From positions 1 to 15,759 of the forward strand of contig JAOZSN010000002.1 of the NCBI GenBank assembly GCA_029939635.1: a stretch of DNA of 15,759 nucleotides, in the 5' to 3' direction. Of this stretch, positions 1 to 7,039 are shown piece by piece. The notes under the pieces were generated by a model. The model worked only from the letters and a program-made list of their open reading frames with translations, was not told where the DNA came from and did no database searches. Both the position numbers and the translations under genes were made by a program. Position 1 is the first letter of the stretch. Every line of letters starts with the position of its first letter. The stretch is from Deltaproteobacteria bacterium. Its GTDB lineage: Bacteria; Desulfobacterota; Desulfobulbia; Desulfobulbales; SURF-16.

Positions 1-60
1 TTAGTAGATATTTGCCCGCTTTGAATGCAGGATGGCTTTCAAATCTGTTAATGGTTCCAT
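1..60 (-). pseudogene. cas1: 5' end of type I-F CRISPR cas1, stopped or cut at the window edge
   Basis: Reading leftward from an ATG at 60-58, this frame gives 19 residues ending in LKAILHSKRANIY, followed by TAA at 3-1. From memory of the family, type I-F (Ypest) Cas1 proteins begin with a short variable stretch and then a nearly identical block (LK.ILHSKRAN.YYL..C). Cas1 is the integrase that inserts new spacers into CRISPR arrays. The family has a second Tyr where this sequence has TAA, so one base change (TAC or TAT to TAA) would explain the stop. The rest of the gene would lie to the left and cannot be seen. No strong Shine-Dalgarno is present; GAGAGG sits only one base before the ATG. 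No I-F-type repeat or array was found in the following bases. The family call is fairly sure for so short a piece; whether the gene is dead, truncated or miscalled at the edge is open. Confidence 0.55.
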
Positions 61-538
61 ACCTCTCACTGGTTCATGGAAAACATACTATTTTTTCATC
101 ATCTGACCTGATGCTGTAAGCAATAAATTCTTTCAGGTTCACATTGCAAGCAAGGATGTTTTACCACACCCTAACACTTCCCTTAAACATCACCAATAAT
201 TTTCAAGAATACAGCAAAACACTTTATTCTTAAATTGCTGCACACTTAACAGGAACATACAAGGGATGGTCAGACAAATAGCGTCTGTCCAGTTTTTTTA
301 TTCAGAAAATTACCAGAGACAATAATTTTCCCATCAGTGGCAAGAGCCGAACCAGATAAGGAGGCTGTCAAAAAAAGGAGGATAAGAAAAGGAATGCAAA
401 GAAATCGAGGTATGAGGGTTTATCTCCATAAAATTTTATTTGAACACGTTGCACTCTACCAAAGTGATAGATTATAAGAAGGATACTAAATTGCAACAAC
501 CTTTTTTCACCTTTGCTACATGCTCAGGGGCATATATC
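61..538. other. Gene-poor intergenic stretch between cas1 start and the solute-binding lipoprotein
   Basis: No ORF here has a credible start, ribosome binding site and family match. The stretch is AT-rich and must hold the promoters for cas1 (leftward) and the lipoprotein gene (rightward), although no convincing -35/-10 pair was recognised. It contains a plus-strand terminator (268-299), an upstream set of alternative short stems (205-240), and a minus-strand open frame (419-270) that looks like a signal peptide but lacks any ATG, GTG or TTG start. No CRISPR repeats were seen. Confidence 0.6.
268..299 (+). terminator. Orphan rho-independent terminator
   Basis: GGTCAGAC (268-275) pairs with GTCTGTCC (283-290) with one T-T mismatch around a 7-base loop. 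A run of seven T (293-299) follows two bases later. The reverse strand has no T run after the stem, so it points rightward. No plus-strand gene is visible upstream, so it may end a small RNA or a transcript entering from the left. Confidence 0.55.
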
Positions 539-1351
539 ATGAAAAATATTGTTTCTCTACTGACCATTCTGCTGGCAGGTATCTTACTGGTGCTGACAGG
601 CTGCATGGGAACGTCCTCCCAGAACAACTCTGTGCCACCACGTGACCAGAGTCAGGATGAGCTCATTGTGGGAATTACAGCCAATGCTAAACCTCTTATT
701 TATAAACAGGGGGGCAAAATTCTGGGACTTGAGGCTGACCTTGCCCGGGAATTTGCGACATACCTCAACATGAAGTTGCGATTTGTCGAGCTGCCATGGG
801 ATGAACAGATCCCATCCCTATTAAATGGAAAAATTGATATCATTATGTCTGGTTTGTCCGTCACCAAGCTGCGCTCGTATCGCATCAATTTCAGTGATCC
901 CTATTTCCGTACCGGCCAGATGCTCCTGGTGCGCCTGGAAGATGCCGACAGCTACCCGCGCGGTTATTATGACCTGAAATGGAAAAAAGACATCACCATC
1001 GGCACGGTAAAAAGAACCACCGGCAGTGAATTTATCACCCGAAATATCAAGCGAGCAACCCAACGAAACTTCGCCAACAGCAAGAATGGCGTCAATGCTC
1101 TCCTTACCGGCACTATCGATGCCTTTGTCTATGATGCCCCTATGGTGATGGCATATGCTGCCGGCCATGAAGGCACCCTTGCCCCCATATACAATTTACT
1201 CACCGAAGAGTATCTGGCCTGGGGTATCAGCAAAGAAAACATCTCCTTACAAAAATATGCCAATTCCTTTCTGACTGAACGCCGTGAAAATGGCTCTCTG
1301 GAAAGCATATTTGAAAAATGGCTCCCCATGTTTGCGGCTCGAAATAAGTAA
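539..1351 (+). CDS. Family 3 solute-binding lipoprotein (amino-acid type)
   Basis: This 270-residue protein is the periplasmic binding component typical of polar amino-acid ABC transporters, or a sensor-type relative. The ATG at 539 is chosen because it starts a perfect lipoprotein signal: a charged start (MKN), a hydrophobic stretch, and a lipobox LTGC with Cys22 as the lipidated residue. The frame is open back to a TTG at 440, but that would bury the signal sequence. The SBP_bac_3 fold begins near residue 42 (LIVGITANAKPL). The family's carboxylate-binding Arg appears as Arg112 just before the INFSDPYF motif, and the amino-group Asp as Asp199 in the FVYDAP segment. No permease or ATPase gene is adjacent, so it is an orphan binding protein; the ligand cannot be read from the sequence. 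It lies 98 bases upstream of nhaA on the same strand, with a strong hairpin between them. Confidence 0.85.
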   Translation: MKNIVSLLTILLAGILLVLTGCMGTSSQNNSVPPRDQSQDELIVGITANAKPLIYKQGGKILGLEADLAREFATYLNMKLRFVELPWDEQIPSLLNGKIDIIMSGLSVTKLRSYRINFSDPYFRTGQMLLVRLEDADSYPRGYYDLKWKKDITIGTVKRTTGSEFITRNIKRATQRNFANSKNGVNALLTGTIDAFVYDAPMVMAYAAGHEGTLAPIYNLLTEEYLAWGISKENISLQKYANSFLTERRENGSLESIFEKWLPMFAARNK

Positions 1352-1380
1352 TGCAAAACACAGCTCATAAGCCAGAATAG

Positions 1381-1413
1381 AGAAGAACGCAGAACCAAGT
1401 TCTACGTTCTTCT
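1381..1413. repeat. Strong inverted repeat between the lipoprotein gene and nhaA
   Basis: AGAAGAACG (1381-1389) pairs perfectly with CGTTCTTCT (1405-1413). Inside it, AGAAC (1391-1395) pairs with GTTCT (1399-1403) around a CAA loop, with a single C-A mismatch between the two stems. No T run follows on either strand. It could be a T-less terminator, an mRNA-stabilising 3' end, or a leader structure ahead of nhaA. Confidence 0.6.
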
Positions 1414-1449
1414 GGCCCCTCACTCCTCAATTCAAATTTTATATTTCCC

Positions 1450-2811
1450 ATGAAAAAACAGCCCGCTTCATGTTCAGACCGGCCCTTGTCCCGCTGGGAA
1501 AAAGCCTTTACGCGGGCCAGCACCCCCATTGAAAAGTTTGTCCACGATGAGGCCACCAGTAGCCTGCTCCTCATGGCATGTGCCATCCTGGCCATGGTTC
1601 TGGCAAACTCTGGCCTGGCGGCCTGGTATGACACTATTCTCCACACCAAGATATCCCTCACGGCTGGTAATTATGGTTTAAGCCATACCATCCACCACTG
1701 GATCAACGATGGTCTCATGGCTCTTTTTTTCTTTGTGGTTGGCCTGGAGATCAAACGTGAAGTCCTGGTGGGAGAATTGGCTGACATGCGACATGCTATC
1801 CTCCCTGTAACAGCAGCTCTTGGTGGCATGGTTGTGCCAGCCTTAATCTACGCCGCCATCAACAGTGAGTCCACAGCAAATGGCTGGGCCATCCCCATGG
1901 CGACAGATATTGCCTTTGCCATTGGCGCCCTGGTCTTGCTCGGCAACCGAGTACCAAAGGCTCTCATGGGTTTTCTGCTGGCCCTGGCCATTGTCGATGA
2001 CTTGGGTGCTGTACTGGTCATAGCCTTCTTTTACACCTCACAGATCATCTGGCCTGCCCTGGCAGTGGTTGCCATCTGTTTTATCCTGCTGCTCATCTGT
2101 AATCTGGTGGGCCTGCGTAGCCCCCTGCCCTATTTCCTTATCGGCGGCATTCTCTGGCTGGCTCTCCTCCAGTCAGGTGTTCATGCCACTTTAGCCGGTG
2201 TCATAACCGCTCTTACGGTACCAGCCAACTCAAAATGCTCCCCACCCCTCTTTTGTGATCATATGACCAACCTATTGGAAAAATTTAGCCGCAGTGCACA
2301 GCCAGGAAAACATATCATGGAAAACAGTGCTCAGCAGGCTGCTCTGCGGGCCATGGAAAACTCTGCACAGATGATGGAAGCACCTCTACAACGGCTGGAG
2401 CATTCCCTCCACCTCTGGGTTTCCTTTTTTATCGTGCCGATATTTGCCCTGGCCAATGCCGGTATTCATATTGATTTTGCCAGCCTGAATGCTACCATGA
2501 TCCACCCGGTGACGTTAGGAGTAATCGGTGGACTAGTGGTCGGCAAGACCATTGGCATCTTCGGCATCTCGGCGCTGCTGGTCAAATTCTTCCATATTCC
2601 CTTGCCCAAGGGAGTCAGGCTCACCCATCTGGTAGGAGTCTCCCTCTTGGCTGGTATTGGTTTTACCATGTCGATCTTTATTGGTGACTTAGCCTTCACA
2701 GGCCAACCGGAACTCCTGCTCAATGCCAAGATAGGTGTGGTGGTTGCCTCATTACTAGCCGGCATTTCCGGCTGGCTCTGGCTCTATCTATGCAAAAAGG
2801 ATGAAGGTTGA
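1450..2811 (+). CDS. nhaA: Na+/H+ antiporter NhaA
   Basis: This 453-residue inner-membrane antiporter exchanges external protons for internal sodium and serves pH and salt homeostasis. The family's two unwound-helix signatures are clear: ATDIAFAIG with Asp153, and the ion-binding pair Asp183-Asp184 in AIVDDLGAVL. Lys366 (VVGKTIGIFG) aligns with the transport lysine (Lys300) of the E. coli protein. The C-terminal GIGFTMSIFIGDLAF helix is also present. It is about 65 residues longer than the 388-residue E. coli protein. Much of the difference is a hydrophilic segment around residues 258-315 (with MEN..AQ repeated) between the two transmembrane halves, as in other long NhaA forms, plus a longer N terminus. 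Its stop lies 9 bases before the next gene's ATG, which suggests co-transcription with the EAL gene. Confidence 0.96.
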   Translation: MKKQPASCSDRPLSRWEKAFTRASTPIEKFVHDEATSSLLLMACAILAMVLANSGLAAWYDTILHTKISLTAGNYGLSHTIHHWINDGLMALFFFVVGLEIKREVLVGELADMRHAILPVTAALGGMVVPALIYAAINSESTANGWAIPMATDIAFAIGALVLLGNRVPKALMGFLLALAIVDDLGAVLVIAFFYTSQIIWPALAVVAICFILLLICNLVGLRSPLPYFLIGGILWLALLQSGVHATLAGVITALTVPANSKCSPPLFCDHMTNLLEKFSRSAQPGKHIMENSAQQAALRAMENSAQMMEAPLQRLEHSLHLWVSFFIVPIFALANAGIHIDFASLNATMIHPVTLGVIGGLVVGKTIGIFGISALLVKFFHIPLPKGVRLTHLVGVSLLAGIGFTMSIFIGDLAFTGQPELLLNAKIGVVVASLLAGISGWLWLYLCKKDEG

Positions 2812-2820
2812 TAAGGGGCC

Positions 2821-4506
2821 ATGAAAATATTTTTCTTCAAACTCACCACTGAACTCCTGGAAAAATGGCGTAAGCCCACTGGCAGTCGTGCCGTGCTTAT
2901 CATGGTCATAATTGCTGGCCAACTTGCCCTGGTCAGCGGCCTGGTCTATTTTACCGGCGGCACCAAATTTGTTGGGGTTCATCTCGTCTATCTCCCCATT
3001 ATCAGTGCCGCTGCCTTTTTTACTGCCTATGGCGGCTTATTGACTGCGGCCATTGGTGGACTGTTACTTGGCCCCCTTATGCCTTTGGATGTTGCCGCCC
3101 ACCTTCCACAAGACCCTACCAACTGGTTGCTACGCACCATCTTTCTCATCCTAGTTGGTATGACTGCAGGCTGTATTTTTAAGCTCCTCAACCGCCAAAT
3201 GGACAGCCTGATAAAACAGGCCTTTATTGACAGCAATACCGGCCTACCAAACTACCACGCCCTTCTTGCTGAACTTGCAACATTACAGCGGCCCAAAGAG
3301 GAGTCCACCATCATGCTGGCGGTTCTGCAATTTGCCAACCGCAGTGAAATTATTGAGACCTTGAGCTATGCAGCCTTAAAGGAAATTAATAATCAGATCA
3401 TCCAGCGTTTTGACTGTCTGGAGTGTGAGAGTGGCGAAATCCGTCTGTTCAGTGGTGATACAGGCCGCCTGGTTCTTTTGGCCACTGAAATGGATCAGCA
3501 ACGCTTCACCGATATTTGTGGACAGTGCTTTGCTCGGGTGGTTGAACCAGTTGACTATCAAGGGCTGCCGGTGGTGGCCAATGTTCATATTGGTGCGTCT
3601 ACCGCCAGCAGCAGTACGGTTGGGGAAGAACTTTTCCACCAAGCCACCATTGCTGTCCGTACTGCTCGCAAACGCGGCCGCATACTGGCCTGGTTTGATA
3701 CGGAGTATGACGAACGTAGCATTGAGGCAATGGAACTCCTTGGCTCCCTGCAACGTGCCATTAGCGAGGATGAATTACAGCTCTACTATCAAGCCAAGGT
3801 TAATCTTGCCAGTGGAAAACCAGTGGGGGTAGAGGCCTTAGTACGCTGGCGTAATTCCCATGAAGAGCTAATCCAACCCGCCCGTTTCGTCCCCCAGGCG
3901 GAAAAAACCTGGCTGGTTCACCCCCTTACCCTTTTTGTGATAACCCAGGCCCTCAGCCAACTAGAGCAATGGCATAACCAGGGCATAGAACTTTCCATTG
4001 CCGTGAATATAACGGCCGCCAATCTGCAAAGCTATTATTTCATCGAGGAATTCAAACGCCTACTGATGGCCACGACCTGTGACCTGGCTTGTCTGGAAAT
4101 TGAGATTACGGAACGAACCATTGTCCATGATTGGCAGATGCTGGCAGACTCTGTGCAACTGATGAAGGAGATGGGAGTCACTTTTGCCATTGATGATTTT
4201 GGCACCGGCTTTGCCTCCTTTGCCCTGTTTGAACGCCTGGGCTTTGATATTATCAAACTTGACAGTTCCTACATCTCCACCATCACCACCTCTAACATTA
4301 GTCACGCCTTTGTTAAGGGAACCATCCTCATTGCCCATGAAATTGGTGTCAAGATAGTAGCTGAAGGTGTAGAAACAGCTGAGCAGGAAACAATGCTCAG
4401 GGAATTTGGTTGCGATATCGGCCAGGGCTATTTCTTCAGCCGCCCCCTTTCCAGCCACGATTTCAACACCTGGCTGCAGAAGCATTCCCTCAATCAGGCA
4501 CCGTAA
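2821..4506 (+). CDS. Membrane-anchored degenerate-GGDEF/EAL c-di-GMP phosphodiesterase
   Basis: The protein has 561 residues. The N-terminal part (about 24-122) is hydrophobic, with roughly four membrane segments. It continues into a GGDEF-like domain (about 133-292) recognisable by DSNTGLPNYHALL, but the active-site loop reads SGDTG (211-215) instead of GG(D/E)EF, so cyclase activity is unlikely. The EAL domain (about 305-555) has all the expected catalytic and metal residues: E338 in EALVRW, N396, E428 in EIEITE, the DDFGTG pair D458-D459, K479, E515 in AEGVET, and Q535 in GQGYFF. It should therefore hydrolyse c-di-GMP to pGpG at the inner membrane, possibly with the GGDEF relic as an allosteric module. 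AAGGGG lies just upstream of the ATG, 9 bases after nhaA. The 3' end overlaps the convergent kinase gene by 17 bases. Confidence 0.92.
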   Translation: MKIFFFKLTTELLEKWRKPTGSRAVLIMVIIAGQLALVSGLVYFTGGTKFVGVHLVYLPIISAAAFFTAYGGLLTAAIGGLLLGPLMPLDVAAHLPQDPTNWLLRTIFLILVGMTAGCIFKLLNRQMDSLIKQAFIDSNTGLPNYHALLAELATLQRPKEESTIMLAVLQFANRSEIIETLSYAALKEINNQIIQRFDCLECESGEIRLFSGDTGRLVLLATEMDQQRFTDICGQCFARVVEPVDYQGLPVVANVHIGASTASSSTVGEELFHQATIAVRTARKRGRILAWFDTEYDERSIEAMELLGSLQRAISEDELQLYYQAKVNLASGKPVGVEALVRWRNSHEELIQPARFVPQAEKTWLVHPLTLFVITQALSQLEQWHNQGIELSIAVNITAANLQSYYFIEEFKRLLMATTCDLACLEIEITERTIVHDWQMLADSVQLMKEMGVTFAIDDFGTGFASFALFERLGFDIIKLDSSYISTITTSNISHAFVKGTILIAHEIGVKIVAEGVETAEQETMLREFGCDIGQGYFFSRPLSSHDFNTWLQKHSLNQAP

Positions 4507-5785
4507 TACGAATTCCACCACCAACAGGCCGAGGACTTTGCCCCTGGTAGGGTTTACTGGTAATAGAAATCCCGCCATAATTTTTAGCGGATGATGGCTC
4601 GGGAGAGGATCTTCTCTTGGAGGAACCAGGAGAAATCACCTTGATATCAGGCGAGTCTGCTTTCTGCGGAGTCACCACCTTTTTCTTCACAAGCAAGGCC
4701 TGAATCTCGCGGGGCGAGCCAGATGCCACATCAGGAGAGGAAGCTGTCTCTTTGTCTGGAGCAGCCAACAGCCAGATCCCCAGCCCCAAAAGAGCAGCAA
4801 CAAATAGCACAATCAGGCCCTGCTGCCAGATAGGAAGCCCCTGCAAGGTGTGGAGCAGCACATCTCCAGCACCAGCAGATGACCTATGGTAAAGGGTGGC
4901 ATCATCTCCCCCTTGCCCCCCAGCCCGCGTCCCACTCAAGACCAGGCAATCATCCAGGGAAGCCAAGGCCTCCTGCACCGCTGAAGCCAGTTCCTTACCA
5001 GAGGCAAAACGCTGCTGGCGCTCCTTAGCCAGGGCCTTGGCCAATAATCTATCCACCTCAGCAGGTACACCTGTCACCAGGGTTGAAGGCCGGGCAGGCT
5101 CCACATTCAAAACCTGATGCATAATGGCGGTCATGTTAGAGCCAGCAAAGGGCCTGCTACCAGTGATGAGCTGATACAAAACAACCCCCACAGCAAAAAG
5201 ATCTGAGCGGGCATCGGCCTCCTCATCAGCAAAAAGCTCTGGAGCCATGTAGGCTGGCGTGCCCATGAAGGTTCCCACCGAGGTAAGGCTGGAGGACTCC
5301 ACCCGGGCAATACCAAAATCCATAATCTTCACCCGTCCCTCACGGGTGAGAAGGATATTTTCCAACTTTATATCACGATGAATAACGCCGTGCCCATGGG
5401 CATACTGCAAACCTGCCAGCAGCTGCGTACAGATGGTGCGGATAGCACGGACAGAAAAGGCCTTTTTGGCGCGCACTAATTCCTTGAGGCTTCGCCCCTC
5501 AACAAACTCCATGGCAATAAAGGCGCTGTCATCCTCCTCACCATACTCATAGACCGTGACAATATTGGGATGAACGAGACGACCTGCGGCCTGGGCCTCC
5601 CGCTGGAACCGGCCCATGGCATCGGCTAATTCATCATCACTAAAGGCAGCCTTACGAATGGTTTTAATAGCAACTACCCGATCAATATGCGCATCATAAC
5701 CACGATAGACCACCCCCATAGCACCCTTGCCCAGGGTGGCCTGAATATCATATTTGCCAATATGCTGTGGGGTGGGTGAAGTCAT
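4490..5785 (-). CDS. Membrane-anchored Hanks-type Ser/Thr protein kinase
   Basis: This is a PknB-like kinase; numbering here includes the in-frame TTG at 5788, one codon before the preferred ATG. The kinase domain (about 13-275) carries every hallmark: the Gly-rich loop GKGAMG, Lys42 in VAIK, the partner Glu64, HRDIKLEN with catalytic Asp139, DFG at 157-159, and APE at 182-184. A transmembrane helix follows at about 324-343. The roughly 90-residue tail outside the membrane is rich in Ser, Pro and Lys, with no PASTA repeats or other recognised sensor. The start sits directly after the stop codon of the polyferredoxin gene, implying translational coupling. The substrate is unknown, and no partner phosphatase or FHA protein is in the window. 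The 3' end overlaps the EAL gene tail to tail by 17 bases. Confidence 0.94.
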   Translation of the reverse strand: MTSPTPQHIGKYDIQATLGKGAMGVVYRGYDAHIDRVVAIKTIRKAAFSDDELADAMGRFQREAQAAGRLVHPNIVTVYEYGEEDDSAFIAMEFVEGRSLKELVRAKKAFSVRAIRTICTQLLAGLQYAHGHGVIHRDIKLENILLTREGRVKIMDFGIARVESSSLTSVGTFMGTPAYMAPELFADEEADARSDLFAVGVVLYQLITGSRPFAGSNMTAIMHQVLNVEPARPSTLVTGVPAEVDRLLAKALAKERQQRFASGKELASAVQEALASLDDCLVLSGTRAGGQGGDDATLYHRSSAGAGDVLLHTLQGLPIWQQGLIVLFVAALLGLGIWLLAAPDKETASSPDVASGSPREIQALLVKKKVVTPQKADSPDIKVISPGSSKRRSSPEPSSAKNYGGISITSKPYQGQSPRPVGGGIRITVPD

Positions 5786-5788
5786 CAA

Positions 5789-6499
5789 TCAGTTGAGGGT
5801 ATCCTCAGGCAACCTACCCTGAAAAGACAAAACCTTCTTGGGGCAGTTGGCCACACAATTTGAACAGCGTAAACATTCGATGCTGGGTATCTGGGCTGGC
5901 CCATCATCCTTCTTAAAGCCGCCGGGATAGGTGGAGATAGGACAGACCTTCAGACATTTTTTGCACTGCACACACTCCTCTTCCACAGTAAGCAGATAAG
6001 TATTACGGGAACTAATACCCTGCATAGAGCCCATGGGACAAATGGTGCACCAAATACGTGGCTTAAAATAAAAACCCAGCCCAATGGCAATACTGGTGGA
6101 AAGAATCCACATAAAACGAAATACAGAAGCTGTCTCTATGCTACCACCACCTGCATTAACCAGACGCAGGGTCATTAAGCCCATCATCAGCGCAAAAAGT
6201 AGCCACCGAAACCAACCAGACTTGAAGAGAGGCGGAATGGGGCGCTGTAAGCTGACTAAGGACAAAACACGCTCATGAAAGGCACCCATGGGACAGAGCC
6301 AGCCACAATAAAAACGCCCCCGCTGGCTGGACAACACCATGAACAAGGTGATCAGCGCCAAAACAATAAAACCAAGAAGTGGCACAAAATAACCGCCAAC
6401 CACCACCACAGGAAGAAGCAAGGACATACCTAACTGGCTGATCTTACGGCAGCAAACCTCCTCAACCTTGCCTTTTTTTTTCTTCTTTAAAGCTGCCAT
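5789..6499 (-). CDS. Membrane polyferredoxin, NapH/CcoG-like 4Fe-4S protein
   Basis: A 236-residue integral membrane iron-sulfur protein. After a lysine-rich start (residues 5-9 are all Lys) come several membrane helices in the first 145 residues. Between them is the CGWLCP motif (Cys65, Cys69) typical of NapH, NosR and CcoG relatives, and a second Cys pair in WCTICPMGS (Cys151, Cys154). The C-terminal part has two classical 4Fe-4S ferredoxin motifs, Cys176/179/182/186 and Cys209/212/215/219. Such proteins pass electrons between membrane quinols and cytoplasmic or periplasmic partners. No nap, nos or cytochrome oxidase genes are nearby, so its partner is unknown. The ATG follows the previous stop by one base, with GGAG inside the previous gene, and its own stop abuts the kinase start. 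This points to a tightly coupled operon. Confidence 0.88.
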   Translation of the reverse strand: MAALKKKKKGKVEEVCCRKISQLGMSLLLPVVVVGGYFVPLLGFIVLALITLFMVLSSQRGRFYCGWLCPMGAFHERVLSLVSLQRPIPPLFKSGWFRWLLFALMMGLMTLRLVNAGGGSIETASVFRFMWILSTSIAIGLGFYFKPRIWCTICPMGSMQGISSRNTYLLTVEEECVQCKKCLKVCPISTYPGGFKKDDGPAQIPSIECLRCSNCVANCPKKVLSFQGRLPEDTLN

Positions 6500-6500
6500 A

Positions 6501-6734
6501 TTACTCTCCGTACGGCAAATGCTGGAGCACGTCCTTCACACCGTTTTCAATCTGTTTTTTGGCCTGTGCCTCATCAAAGACAAGATTAATCTCGCATGAT
6601 GTCGTCTCGGCTTTAACAACACCATAGACGACCAGCAACATGTCTGGAGAGGAATCATGCCACATGATAACGGGAGAGCAGGCAACCAAAGCAAAACCAG
6701 ACAACACAACTTCATATGTTATCCTTGAAAACAT
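6501..6734 (-). CDS. Unrecognised 77-residue protein
   Basis: I do not recognise this family. The ORF starts at an ATG two bases after the stop of the FlhB-like gene and ends one base before the polyferredoxin ATG, which argues that it is a real, coupled gene. The first part is hydrophobic and strand-like (VVLSGFALVAC, then MLLVVYGVV) with two Cys (Cys19 and Cys47). The second part is a charged predicted helix (FDEAQAKKQIENGVKDVL). There is no clear signal peptide or full transmembrane helix. No strong Shine-Dalgarno precedes the ATG, consistent with coupling. It might be a small partner of one of its neighbours, but nothing in the sequence shows that. Confidence 0.65.
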   Translation of the reverse strand: MFSRITYEVVLSGFALVACSPVIMWHDSSPDMLLVVYGVVKAETTSCEINLVFDEAQAKKQIENGVKDVLQHLPYGE

Positions 6735-6736
6735 CT

Positions 6737-7021
6737 TTACAGTGTGTCAACCTTCGCCTTATCATTAGCTTGATAGATAAAGGCAAGAATCTCAGCCACA
6801 ACCAGATAGGTTTCGGCCGGAATATCTTCACCAGGATCAAGGTGAGAGAGAATTTCTACCAAATCACCATCCTCATGAATTGGGATATCATGCTCTTGCG
6901 CCAGTTTTAAAATTTGTTCAGCAATAGTCCCCTGGCCAGTACCAACCACCTTAGGTGTCTGGCCCTGATCAGGATTATAACGCAGGGCCACTGCTTTTTT
7001 TCTATCCTGCTTCTTTTCCAC
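6737..7021 (-). CDS. Orphan FlhB C-terminal-domain-like protein
   Basis: From the GTG at 7021 this is a 94-residue protein resembling the cytoplasmic C-terminal domain of the flagellar and type III export switch protein FlhB/YscU. The family pattern is clear: KKAVALRYNPD, then PKVVGTGQGTIAEQIL, a DIPIHED segment, and a C-terminal EIPAETYLVVAEILAFIY. It lacks the membrane half, and NPDQ stands where FlhB has the self-cleaving NPTH, so self-cleavage is not expected. Small stand-alone FlhB-like proteins are known in flagellated bacteria, but no flagellar gene is in this window. The GTG start is preferred over the TTG at 7036 because GAAGGG lies 7 bases before it. It heads the four-gene operon that ends with the kinase. 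Confidence 0.82.
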   Translation of the reverse strand: MEKKQDRKKAVALRYNPDQGQTPKVVGTGQGTIAEQILKLAQEHDIPIHEDGDLVEILSHLDPGEDIPAETYLVVAEILAFIYQANDKAKVDTL

Positions 7022-7028
7022 CTTAGCA

Positions 7029-7034
7029 CCCTTC
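7029..7034 (-). promoter_or_regulatory. Ribosome binding site that selects the GTG start of the FlhB-like gene
   Basis: On the minus strand GAAGGG lies 7 bases before the GTG at 7021. The alternative TTG at 7036 has no purine-rich stretch at a workable distance. Confidence 0.5.
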
Positions 7035-7039
7035 AAAAG

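Noticed and set aside
61..538. Possible CRISPR array or leader beside the cas1 start
   Set aside because: No repeat unit recurs at regular spacing, and nothing resembles the usual I-F repeat; a lone GTTCAC at 137-142 does not continue into the repeat.
440..538. Upstream TTG start for the solute-binding lipoprotein
   Set aside because: It would add 33 residues before a perfect lipoprotein signal sequence and has no good ribosome binding site.
821..1168. 115-codon minus-strand frame opposite the lipoprotein gene
   Set aside because: It is antisense to a clear family 3 binding protein and has no family features.
4060..4578. 172-codon minus-strand frame opposite the EAL domain
   Set aside because: The plus strand encodes conserved EAL catalytic motifs across this stretch; the antisense product is Gly/Lys-rich without recognisable domains.
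6914..7039. Longer sfsA product starting at 6914
   Set aside because: The extension is not part of the family and lies antisense to the FlhB-like gene.
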